From: JANNVZ01 sp046155615
GTDB lineage: Bacteria; Bacteroidota; Bacteroidia; Flavobacteriales_D; Sanyastnellaceae
Assembly (NCBI GenBank): GCA_046155615.1
Contig: JBJXFP010000200.1
Location: 1 to 17,485 of the forward strand
Reading direction: 5' to 3'
DNA: 17,485 nt
Positions 8,091 to 15,616 of this stretch are shown piece by piece. The notes beneath the pieces were generated by a model. It was given only the letters and a program-made list of their open reading frames with translations, did no database searches and was not told the DNA's origin. Within the stretch, counting starts at the first letter, position 1. Each line of letters opens with the position of its first letter. The position numbers and the translations under genes were made by a program.

Positions 8091-8852
8091 TTGTCTGTGA
8101 CATCAGAAGAAAAATACAAGTATGTACTGCGCATTGCAGATAGCAACCTCATCTATGGGCAGCGGCTGGCTGAGTGGTGTGGACATGGGCCAGTACTTGA
8201 AGAGGATATTGCCCTCGCCAATACTTCATTGGACTACATGGGTCAGGCTACATTGTTATTTCAGTATGCCGCAAAGTGTGAAGGCAAAGGCCGCGATGAA
8301 GATCAGATAGCTTTTTTGCGTGATGCCACTGAATATGGCAACTTATTGATGCTTGAATTGCCCAATGGTGATTATGCGTTCACCATAGGCAGGCAATTTC
8401 TTTTTGCCAACTTCTACTGGCTTTTTTTGGAAAAATTGGAAAATAGCAACGATGAGTTTTTGGCCGCCTTTGCCGCTAAGGCTAAAAAAGAAGTAAAGTA
8501 TCATGTGCAACACGCGGCAGATTGGATATTGCGCATGGGTGATGGTACTGAAGAGAGTCATCAACGGATCCAAAAAGCCATAGACGAACTTTGGGAATAC
8601 ACACCTGAATTTTTTCAAGTTGATGCTTTGGACAATGAGGCTCTGAGCAATGGTGTAGGTGTGGATTTAGCAGCGCTACATACCAGCTGGTACAAATTAG
8701 TAAGTGAAACATTGACTGAAGCTACTTTGAAAATACCTGCTGATGGTTGGGGTCATAATGGTGGGCGCCAGGGTCGGCATACAGAATATCTTGGATACGT
8801 CCTGGCCGATATGCAGTACTTGCAACGCACCTATCCGGGTGCCAAATGGTAG
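8091..8852 (+). CDS. paaC: 1,2-phenylacetyl-CoA epoxidase subunit PaaC
   Basis: A 253-residue protein that follows E. coli PaaC (248 residues, compared from memory) along its whole length: LAEWCGHGPVLEEDIALAN, a DxxGQA-type segment, ELPNGDYAFTIGRQF, KEVKYHVQHAADWILRMGDGTEES and HTEYLGYVLADMQYLQRTYPG. PaaC is the ferritin-like structural subunit of the soluble PaaABCE complex. That complex epoxidises the ring of phenylacetyl-CoA; the di-iron site is in PaaA. The start is not ATG. An in-frame stop at 8082 limits the frame, leaving TTG at 8091 or GTG at 8097; the first internal ATG would remove the conserved first 48 residues. paaD overlaps or abuts the 3' end. paaA and paaB, normally just upstream, are replaced by an unrelated gene and a terminator, so the complex must be completed from another locus or is incomplete. 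Confidence 0.93.
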   Translation: MSVTSEEKYKYVLRIADSNLIYGQRLAEWCGHGPVLEEDIALANTSLDYMGQATLLFQYAAKCEGKGRDEDQIAFLRDATEYGNLLMLELPNGDYAFTIGRQFLFANFYWLFLEKLENSNDEFLAAFAAKAKKEVKYHVQHAADWILRMGDGTEESHQRIQKAIDELWEYTPEFFQVDALDNEALSNGVGVDLAALHTSWYKLVSETLTEATLKIPADGWGHNGGRQGRHTEYLGYVLADMQYLQRTYPGAKW

Positions 8853-9361
8853 TTCAAGTTTTTTCTCAGCTCATGAATACTTTGGAAGAAAGAATATGGA
8901 AGGTTTTGCGCACAGTGCATGATCCCGAAATTCCGGTTCTCAATGTGGTGGAGATGGGAATAGTACGAAACGTAAGTATTGTGAGCAATGCGGTGCATGT
9001 AACCATAACACCTACATATAGCGGCTGCCCCGCGATGAAAACTATTGAGGAGGATATAGCCGCAGCACTAAAAGAATGCGAAGTTGAAAATTTGGTAATA
9101 GATACCACCCTCACACCACCTTGGACTACTGATTGGATGACCGATGAAGCCCGAACCAAACTTGAATATGAAGGCATAGCACCACCTCAAATAGGAAGCG
9201 CTGACAAAGGTTTGCTTATGGGTAGAATCAGAGATGTGAAGTGTCCGCGTTGTGGTTCACTTCAAACCAATATGATTTCACAATTTGGTAGCACTGCTTG
9301 CAAGGCATTATATAGATGCCAGCATTGCTTGGAGCCGTTCGATTATTTCAAATGCATTTGA
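8846..9361 (+). CDS. paaD: PaaD, Fe-S assembly-type (DUF59) protein of the phenylacetyl-CoA epoxidase system
   Basis: A 171-residue protein (162 if the ATG at 8873 is used) related to E. coli PaaD over its full length. The N-terminal half is a MIP18/DUF59 fold: DPEIPVLNVVEMGIVRNV, then TPTYSGCPA with the conserved Cys61, then PPWTTDWMTDEAR. The C-terminal half is a cysteine-rich module, CPRC (133/136), then STACKALYRCQHC (152/158/161) and the terminal FDYFKCI, likely to bind zinc or an Fe-S cluster. PaaD is required for phenylacetyl-CoA epoxidase activity and is thought to act in metal-centre assembly or maturation. The ATG at 8846 overlaps the paaC stop by seven bases (ATGGTAG), suggesting coupling, while the ATG at 8873 sits nearer the conserved region; I cannot decide between them. 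The next gene is convergent and its stop codon is seven bases away. Confidence 0.93.
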   Translation: MVVQVFSQLMNTLEERIWKVLRTVHDPEIPVLNVVEMGIVRNVSIVSNAVHVTITPTYSGCPAMKTIEEDIAAALKECEVENLVIDTTLTPPWTTDWMTDEARTKLEYEGIAPPQIGSADKGLLMGRIRDVKCPRCGSLQTNMISQFGSTACKALYRCQHCLEPFDYFKCI

Positions 9362-9368
9362 GCCGTGT

Positions 9369-11789
9369 TCAATGCCGGTCGATCAACTGATGGTGTATGC
9401 GCTTTGCTGCGATGCGTTGCCCCCATTTCACACACAATACAAAACAAACAACAACCATCAATACACACAAAACCTTGAACCATTGTGTATGATAAAATGG
9501 CATGGAGACATATATGTCGATAATGAGGGGTTGAATGCTCCATTGTCCTTGTTCAGTGCGTGCCTTTACAAATAGTTTGTGTAATCCGTAGGGCAGTTTG
9601 CCGATGGTTATGCTGTTGTGTTTTTGACTGTTCCACACATTACCGGTACTGTCTAAACGCCATACAAATTCTGGCTTGTCATTGTCTCCATATCCAAGCA
9701 TAGCCATGTTGATGTGAATCAACTCGTCATCTGCACCAATGTAAATGGTGTTACTCGCAAGTACTTGCTGCGTCAAATCATCAAGCATAAAACCTGAGTA
9801 GCTATGCCTTGTTACCTGCACCACCTGTAGCTGTGGAGTGGCGCGCACACTGCGTACATGAAAGGCCTCGGGATTTAGTGCAGTTACACCATTGAGACTG
9901 CCGAAGTAAATTTTGCCGTTGACAGATTTGAAGTGTGATGTGCGGTTAAATTCCAAATCAGCTATACCATCGCCCTGTTGGTAGCTGCGTATGGTGCCGG
10001 TTGCTTTGTCCATTTGCACAATACCGAAGTCGCTGCTGAGCCACAGTTGGCCATAGTCATCTTCATAACATGCATAGATGGTGTTGTTAGGCAATCCATT
10101 GTCTTTGTTATAGACCCTGTGTTGTCCTGTTTTTTCTTCCCATCTTATCAGGCCACAAGCAGCAGTGCTTATCCACATCACTCCATCTGCATCCTGCATG
10201 ATGTGGTAAAAGTTGTCGCAAGGCAATTTGTATTTGCCTGTTGCTTGTGAGTGGTAGCGCCCTGTAATATTGAACGATGTGTCCATTTCAAACAAGCCAT
10301 TGCTGCTGCATATCCAGCGCCTACCATCAGCGCCTTGCATGATGTGAATTATGCTTGCTGCTGACAAAGTATTGGAGCTGCCATATTGGTCGAATGGGTA
10401 AACCGAGCCATCATGCAAGCTGCACCAGGCAAGTCCGTAACCTGTGCCAAGCAGTAGCTTCTGATTTTCTGTTTCGTGTATGTGCCAGGCTATTTCGGGC
10501 AACGGAATGCTTTGCAGACTTTGCAAATCAGCAGACATTATTTCAATAGCAGAAGGAGTACTGTATGCAATATGACCGTTGCGCAACAAGGTCAGTGCAT
10601 AGTTGCTTCGTTGCTCTTCGGATTGGATCGATTTTATTACATCACCGGTATTTTCATCAAGAATGCGCAATCCAAAAAACTCATCATTTACCAGCAGCAT
10701 ATTGCCAGTCTGTAGTAGTCCCCGACATGCTACTTGCTCTTCAAGAGTCTTGGCAGCATTGCTGTGCAGATAATTTTGAAAGAGCTGTACTCCGGCAGAT
10801 ATTTTTTTTACGCCAAAATCCGTGGCAAGCCATATGTTTCCTAATCTATCAGCCAGCCAGTCGTTCACCTTGTCGCGTGTGCCGATGCTCACTTTTTCTC
10901 GAAGCGATGCAAGTACCTCATCAGGTGGAGTGATGAGCGCATCGTATCGTTCGTTTAGTGTCTGCAATGCGCGAAGGCTTAAAAAATGCAATGAATCGAG
11001 ACGGCTTGCGGGCTGGTGCCATTTGTTCGTTGGCAGTGTATCGGGACGTCCTTCAAAGTTGTAGTGTATGCATTGTCCGTGTTGATAGGTATAGAATCCG
11101 CGTTCTGTCACTTCATCTTGAAACTCCATTTCTTCATCTACCGTAATTTTTTGAAGAATCTTGCCAGTAAAATCTATTTCAATCATCTCGCCCACACCGG
11201 ACTTTGCCCATATTGTATTACGGTTGCTCACGGCAAGGGGGAATAATCTTTTGTAACCGGCAATGGGCGTATGTCTGAATTTATTTTTGTCCACATCATA
11301 CATATGCATTTGTGCGGGAGATTGGGAGAAGAAGACTATGTTGCCATATTGGTCTTGCACAAATCGCATCACCAAATTATCAAGTACCTGCGCATTGAAT
11401 TCCGGAAACAGACTACTCAACGAATCGCTTTTTGATGTGAATGGATCGAAAAGATGAATGTTTGCATTGTGATTTTCATCGGTATGAAAAAGCCAGAGAC
11501 GATGCTGCGAATCCTCAGCCATTTCACTTATTTGGTTGGTGAAGAGTGCGCCTTGCTGTTCTGACCAGGTTTTGAATTGTTCACCATCGAACATATTGAG
11601 TCCGGTGCGCGTGCTGAACCACAGAAAGCCGCGACTATCCTGATAAACACAATTCACCACACGATCACTCAAGCCGTGCTCTACACTGTAGTGTTGTGTT
11701 TTGAAGTGAACATTTTGTGCAAGACAGCTACCACTGAATGCAAATAACAAAGCAGCGGAGTGGCAGAAAGCCGGAAGTTGGTATAGCAT
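9369..11789 (-). CDS. Two-component regulator propeller (Reg_prop/Y_Y_Y) sensor protein lacking a kinase domain
   Basis: An 806-residue protein. A signal peptide (residues 1-25, ending SCLAQ) is followed by a periplasmic region of Reg_prop beta-propeller blades. Clear blades are GLSDRVVNCVYQDSRGFLWF near 39-58, DRLGNIWLATDFGV near 313-326, GADGRRWICSSNGLFEMD near 483, DADGVMWISTAACGLI near 531 and EDDYGQLWLSSDFGIVQMD near 578. A Y_Y_Y domain follows at about 690-760 (FVWRLDSTGNVWNSQ, GLHKLFVKARTEQGQWS), then one transmembrane helix at about 770-788 and an 18-residue basic tail. In relatives such as hybrid two-component systems and LytS-type sensor kinases, about 200 or more residues of kinase follow this helix; here the TGA at 9371-9369 ends the protein. 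It may sense an extracellular ligand, probably a glycan, and signal through a partner, or be a truncated remnant (inference). Confidence 0.85.
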   Translation of the reverse strand: MLYQLPAFCHSAALLFAFSGSCLAQNVHFKTQHYSVEHGLSDRVVNCVYQDSRGFLWFSTRTGLNMFDGEQFKTWSEQQGALFTNQISEMAEDSQHRLWLFHTDENHNANIHLFDPFTSKSDSLSSLFPEFNAQVLDNLVMRFVQDQYGNIVFFSQSPAQMHMYDVDKNKFRHTPIAGYKRLFPLAVSNRNTIWAKSGVGEMIEIDFTGKILQKITVDEEMEFQDEVTERGFYTYQHGQCIHYNFEGRPDTLPTNKWHQPASRLDSLHFLSLRALQTLNERYDALITPPDEVLASLREKVSIGTRDKVNDWLADRLGNIWLATDFGVKKISAGVQLFQNYLHSNAAKTLEEQVACRGLLQTGNMLLVNDEFFGLRILDENTGDVIKSIQSEEQRSNYALTLLRNGHIAYSTPSAIEIMSADLQSLQSIPLPEIAWHIHETENQKLLLGTGYGLAWCSLHDGSVYPFDQYGSSNTLSAASIIHIMQGADGRRWICSSNGLFEMDTSFNITGRYHSQATGKYKLPCDNFYHIMQDADGVMWISTAACGLIRWEEKTGQHRVYNKDNGLPNNTIYACYEDDYGQLWLSSDFGIVQMDKATGTIRSYQQGDGIADLEFNRTSHFKSVNGKIYFGSLNGVTALNPEAFHVRSVRATPQLQVVQVTRHSYSGFMLDDLTQQVLASNTIYIGADDELIHINMAMLGYGDNDKPEFVWRLDSTGNVWNSQKHNSITIGKLPYGLHKLFVKARTEQGQWSIQPLIIDIYVSMPFYHTQWFKVLCVLMVVVCFVLCVKWGQRIAAKRIHHQLIDRH

Positions 11790-11986
11790 GGTTAAAGAAA
11801 ATCTTAGTCAGCAAAAAGTAGCAGCAGAATCAGAACCTTGCTGAATTGAGAGTAACACATACACACTGAGTTTTGAACATGTGGAATCATGCAAAGGGAC
11901 CAAGTCTGCGAAGAGTTGTGCAGAAAAATGACTGAAACTTTCCGGTCAATAGCGCCACAAGCAAAACAATACTTTGGTGATCATAG

Positions 11987-13921
11987 CTACTGCCTTCCTA
12001 AGTGTTTAAGATTTCGGAAGAAAATTGACAAATCATTCATCACACGATAGTCGCGTGCATATAGAATGTTCAGCTTTTCAGCATGGTCTGTAGTCAATGT
12101 ATATTCTGCATGGAGGTCAGTGGGGTTCAATATTCCATGTTTCGATAATCGATCGCGACTACTATCACCCGCGTGTTTCAGTCCAACCCAGGTCTTGCGG
12201 CCTATTGCTACATCAGCCAGATTGCGCAAAAGGCCGCTGGTGCGCTCTGTGTAAAATAACAACAAAGGAAGAAGGATCAATACGATTAGACACAAGGCGA
12301 GATCTACAATGCGTTTGATGCGCTGGTTGCTCTGTTTGTTTACCGAATTCACATCGAGCATGAATGCATCACCAGATTTTTCAATGCTGCCTGAACCAAT
12401 GATATAGAGGCTTTCGGGTGGCGCTATTTTGAATTCAACATGGCGGTCTTCCAGTCCGCTCATCAAGCTTATGATGTCAGTGCTGCTGATGTCGCGCGCA
12501 CAAAAAATCACCTGATCGATCTTGTTTACCCGCACTATTTCACTGAGCTGCGTGCGCTTGTGGTCATTTTCAAATTGACTTGGTGAAAGCGTCAGCACAT
12601 CACTCAGCAAAGGTTGAGTTTGTTGCAAAATGTGTTTTACACGGCTCACTTCATCTTGCTGACCAATCATCGCCACACGCCTGTTGTAGGGAGGTGCAAA
12701 ACCCGTATTACCGTGTTTCCACAAACTCAAAATGACTCTGTTTACAACGAAAACCAATGTAGCTGTCAATGCACCTATCAGCAGCAGCGCGCGTGAGAAA
12801 CGCAATGATTCTGGTAGCAGTGCATACGCAATTAGTATCACAGCAGTGCCGATGAATAGTGGTTTGAACACACGCTGTGGCTTAAGTGGTTTGTCATATC
12901 CACCACCCAACCATGCTGAGACCATCCACAAGGCTATGGAGACTCCAAAGCCAACATACAACATGGTTGGCTCGTATATTTTTTCCTGAACTGTAGCGTA
13001 AAGATTTTTCGCAAACCACCATCCGGTGAGTGTGAATGCGGCATCGCACACGGGCAGTAAAGCTCGTTTTATAAAACGCAGCATCACTGCAACTGCAGCC
13101 CTGAGCCATATTGCCACGTTGATGATGAATGAAAACCAACGGGCATTTTTTTCAGAAAAGTGTTTCTGAGCAAAAATGATCATGGCTTTGTAGAACACAA
13201 ACACATAGTTGAGGCTTCCTTTTTTGGTGCTTTCACCCTTGTAATGTATGATGCGTGAATGAGGGTAGTAATAATTTTTCCAGCCGCCTTGAATGATTCG
13301 CCAACTCAAGTCTATGTCTTCGCCATACATGAAAAATGCCTCATCCAGCAAACCGACACTGTCCAGTGTATGCTTGCGCATCAACATAAATGCTCCGCTG
13401 AGAATTTCTATCTCATGCACTTCATCATTGCTTAAATGACCGAGATAATATCTGTTGAATTTTTTGGAACGAGAGAAAATAGCATTGATACCAAAAATTT
13501 TGTAGAAGGCTGTCTCCGGTGTGGGCAAGCCGCGCTTGCTCTCAGGTAAAAATTTGCCATTACCATCTACCATCTTCACACCGAGTCCACCGGCATTGTC
13601 ATGCTCATCCATGAAGCCAACCACTTTGTGCAATGTGTCCTCCTGCACTACAGTGTCCGGATTGAGCAGCAATACATACTGGCCTTGTGCAATGCGCATG
13701 GCCTGGTTGTTCGCTTTAGAAAATCCCGGATTGTCGTGGTTGGCAATCAAATGCACCCACGGAAATTTTTGCTTCACCATTTCCGCTGAACCATCCACCG
13801 AGTTGTTGTCCACTACAAATACCTCCGTCTGCATTCCTTGAATAGCTTTTTCAACCGAAAGCAGGCATTGCTCCAGAAAGTACTGAACGTTGTAGTTGAC
13901 TATGATGACTGTAAGTTTCAA
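11987..13921 (-). CDS. Family 2 glycosyltransferase fused to a membrane/Rossmann region resembling a degenerate polyprenyl-phosphate sugar transferase
   Basis: A 644-residue protein. Residues 1-240 are a GT-A glycosyltransferase of the WbbL/rhamnosyltransferase type: start VIIVNYN, VVDNNSVDGS (36-45), the NPD that replaces DXD in LLLNPDT (84-90), SGAFMLMR, and EDIDLSWR (201-208) with the likely catalytic base. After about residue 265 come several hydrophobic helices (about 265-285, 318-337, 353-370, 378-398). A Rossmann-like segment starts RRVAMIGQQDE at 414 and runs to about 505, like the CoA_binding_3 domain of WcaJ-type enzymes. Then KRIVDLALCLIVLILLPLLL (536-555) matches the anchor helix of bacterial sugar transferases, and the C-terminus (VGL, KHGI, YARDYRVMND-LSIFFRNLKHLG) matches their end. 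The catalytic block between is missing. It probably acts in surface polysaccharide or glycolipid synthesis. It is transcribed divergently from gltX, 108 bases apart. Confidence 0.85.
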   Translation of the reverse strand: MKLTVIIVNYNVQYFLEQCLLSVEKAIQGMQTEVFVVDNNSVDGSAEMVKQKFPWVHLIANHDNPGFSKANNQAMRIAQGQYVLLLNPDTVVQEDTLHKVVGFMDEHDNAGGLGVKMVDGNGKFLPESKRGLPTPETAFYKIFGINAIFSRSKKFNRYYLGHLSNDEVHEIEILSGAFMLMRKHTLDSVGLLDEAFFMYGEDIDLSWRIIQGGWKNYYYPHSRIIHYKGESTKKGSLNYVFVFYKAMIIFAQKHFSEKNARWFSFIINVAIWLRAAVAVMLRFIKRALLPVCDAAFTLTGWWFAKNLYATVQEKIYEPTMLYVGFGVSIALWMVSAWLGGGYDKPLKPQRVFKPLFIGTAVILIAYALLPESLRFSRALLLIGALTATLVFVVNRVILSLWKHGNTGFAPPYNRRVAMIGQQDEVSRVKHILQQTQPLLSDVLTLSPSQFENDHKRTQLSEIVRVNKIDQVIFCARDISSTDIISLMSGLEDRHVEFKIAPPESLYIIGSGSIEKSGDAFMLDVNSVNKQSNQRIKRIVDLALCLIVLILLPLLLFYTERTSGLLRNLADVAIGRKTWVGLKHAGDSSRDRLSKHGILNPTDLHAEYTLTTDHAEKLNILYARDYRVMNDLSIFFRNLKHLGRQ

Positions 13922-13990
13922 AAGAAATGAGCAGGGCTGCGGTGCAATGATAACTCAGCGCGCAAGGCTGTATTACTCAAGTTGGCCTGC

Positions 13991-13998
13991 TAAATTCG
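13991..13998 (+). promoter_or_regulatory. Candidate Bacteroidota -7 promoter element for gltX
   Basis: TAAATTCG matches TAnnTTCG and lies 31 bases before the gltX ATG, inside the 108-base divergent gap. Only CTG, not TTG, is found near the expected -33 position, so support is modest. A similar motif stands at nearly the same distance before paaC. Confidence 0.3.
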
Positions 13999-14029
13999 CG
14001 GCCCCGATTTTATTGTCAGCCTGAGTATT

Positions 14030-15616
14030 ATGAGTGAAAGAAAAATCCGCACCCGCTTTGCCCCCAGCCCTACAGGCCCATTGCACATGGGTGGAGTGCG
14101 CACAGCGTTGTATAGTTATCTATTTGCCAAAAAGCATGGCGGTGAATTTTTGTTGCGCATAGAAGACACCGACCAAAATCGTTTCGTACCGGGAGCCGAA
14201 GAGTACATTGTTGAAAGTTTGAAATGGTGTGGAATAATTGCCGATGAAGGTGTAGGCTCGAACACCCTCTCCACTGGAGAGGGCCGGGGTGAGGCGAGTG
14301 ACGGTCAATATGCTCCTTATCGCCAAAGTGAAAGGAAAGAGATGTATCGGCAATATGCGGAGCAGCTTGTGCAAAGTGGACATGCATATTATGCGTTTGA
14401 TACTGCCGAAGAGTTGGATGCACTGCGCAAACAAGCTGAGGAAGCAAAGACAGCATTCAGCTACAATTCCGAAACGCGCCTGACGCTCATCAACTCGCTC
14501 ACTCTTCTTGAAGATGATGTGGACAGAAGGAAAGCAGCAGGTGAGCAATATGTGATTCGCCTGAAAGTGCCGGAGAACGAAACCATCACATTCACTGATT
14601 TGATTCGGGGCGAAGTTTCGTTTCAGTCAAATACCATTGACGACAAAGTGCTGCTGAAGGGCGATGGCATGCCCACTTATCACCTTGCTCATATTGTGGA
14701 TGATTATCTAATGAAAATCACCCATGCCATTCGTGGCGAGGAGTGGCTACCAAGTGCACCCGCACATATACTTATATATAAATACCTGGGTTGGGAAAAT
14801 GAAATGCCGCAGTATGCGCACTTGCCTTTATTGTTGAAACCCGATGGCAATGGCAAGTTGAGCAAACGGGATGGCGACCGTTTGGGATTTCCAGTTTTCC
14901 CCTTAGAATGGTGTGACCCTGCAAGCAAAGAAGTCTCCAGCGGCTACCGCGAGAAAGGTTACTACCCCGAAGCCTTCGTGAACATGCTCGCATTCCTCGG
15001 ATGGAATCCCGGAACGGAAAAGGAAATCTTTTCTATGAGTGAGTTGATTGAAAATTTTTCCATCGAACAGATTCAACACGCGGGAGCAAAGTTCGACCCG
15101 GAGAAAGCGAAGTGGTTCAACGAACAACATCTGCGCAACAAACCTGATGAGCAGATTGCCAGCAGCATTCGCGCCTCAATCAAGCAAGCATTTTCGTTAG
15201 AAGAAAACGATGTGCGATTGAGCGATGCATTTCTTGCTAAGGCAGTTTCATTGTTAAAACCGCGTGTGCAGTTTGAAAATGAAATGCAAACCGTTGGTGC
15301 ATATTTGTTTGTTGCACCAACCGAATTTGATGAGCAAGTGATTGCAAAAAAATGGAAGGATGGATGCAGAGAATTTTTTGAAGCCTTGTCCATTGCTTAT
15401 GCTTCACTGAATGATTGGAGTGTTGAGAATTGTAAATTGACTTTTGAAACAACAGCGGCAAACCACAACCTGAAACCCGGTGAAGTGTTGCAACTCTTCC
15501 GTGTATTGCTAAGTGGTCAAAGCGGTGGTGTGGATTTGTTTGGGATGGTGGAGTTGGTGGGTAGCAATGAAGTAAATAATAGAATTGAAAACGCATTGAA
15601 GAATTTGAATAAATGA
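14030..15616 (+). CDS. gltX: Glutamate--tRNA ligase
   Basis: A 528-residue class I aminoacyl-tRNA synthetase that attaches glutamate to tRNA-Glu in the cytoplasm. The HIGH-type motif is HMGG (19-22) within RFAPSPTGPLHMGG, and the KMSKS-type motif is KLSKR (276-280). The segment LGFPVFPLEWCDP and SSGYREKGYYPEAFVNMLAFLGW is the form I associate with Bacteroidota GltX. The anticodon-binding alpha-helical half follows and ends at NALKNLNK. The start fits the family exactly. It is somewhat longer than usual: residues about 77-91 (SNTLSTGEGRGEASD) interrupt the normally continuous DEGVG...YGPYRQSER region, and this extra piece is encoded by a palindromic repeat (listed separately). Its stop overlaps the glnS start (ATGA). 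A candidate promoter lies at 13991-13998. Everything essential for activity is present despite the insertion. Confidence 0.97.
   Translation: MSERKIRTRFAPSPTGPLHMGGVRTALYSYLFAKKHGGEFLLRIEDTDQNRFVPGAEEYIVESLKWCGIIADEGVGSNTLSTGEGRGEASDGQYAPYRQSERKEMYRQYAEQLVQSGHAYYAFDTAEELDALRKQAEEAKTAFSYNSETRLTLINSLTLLEDDVDRRKAAGEQYVIRLKVPENETITFTDLIRGEVSFQSNTIDDKVLLKGDGMPTYHLAHIVDDYLMKITHAIRGEEWLPSAPAHILIYKYLGWENEMPQYAHLPLLLKPDGNGKLSKRDGDRLGFPVFPLEWCDPASKEVSSGYREKGYYPEAFVNMLAFLGWNPGTEKEIFSMSELIENFSIEQIQHAGAKFDPEKAKWFNEQHLRNKPDEQIASSIRASIKQAFSLEENDVRLSDAFLAKAVSLLKPRVQFENEMQTVGAYLFVAPTEFDEQVIAKKWKDGCREFFEALSIAYASLNDWSVENCKLTFETTAANHNLKPGEVLQLFRVLLSGQSGGVDLFGMVELVGSNEVNNRIENALKNLNK
14258..14302 (+). repeat. Palindromic repeat element inserted in frame within gltX
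   Basis: At its core, CCCTCTCC (14265-14272) and GGAGAGGG (14276-14283) form a perfect 8-bp hairpin with the three-base loop ACT, followed by CCGGGGTGAGG (14284-14294). I recognise this as the core of a dispersed repeat frequent between genes in many bacterial genomes, Bacteroidota included (from memory, not searched). Here it sits in coding sequence, in frame, and encodes about 15 residues (NTLSTGEGRGEA and flanks) absent from ordinary GltX proteins. The outer limits are estimated from where GltX similarity breaks off. I found no second copy in this window. Confidence 0.7.

Noticed and set aside
9330..9370. The missing kinase of the propeller sensor as a frameshifted continuation.
   Set aside because: Beyond the stop, the - strand is antisense to paaD, which is intact to its conserved FDYFKCI end; no kinase-like sequence appears in the other - strand frames.
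11790..11986. A small RNA, riboswitch or short gene in the 197-base gap between the two - strand genes.
   Set aside because: No plausible reading frame, strong hairpin or familiar motif was seen; a partial -7-like TACTTTTT on the - strand (near 11813-11820) lacks a partner -33 element.
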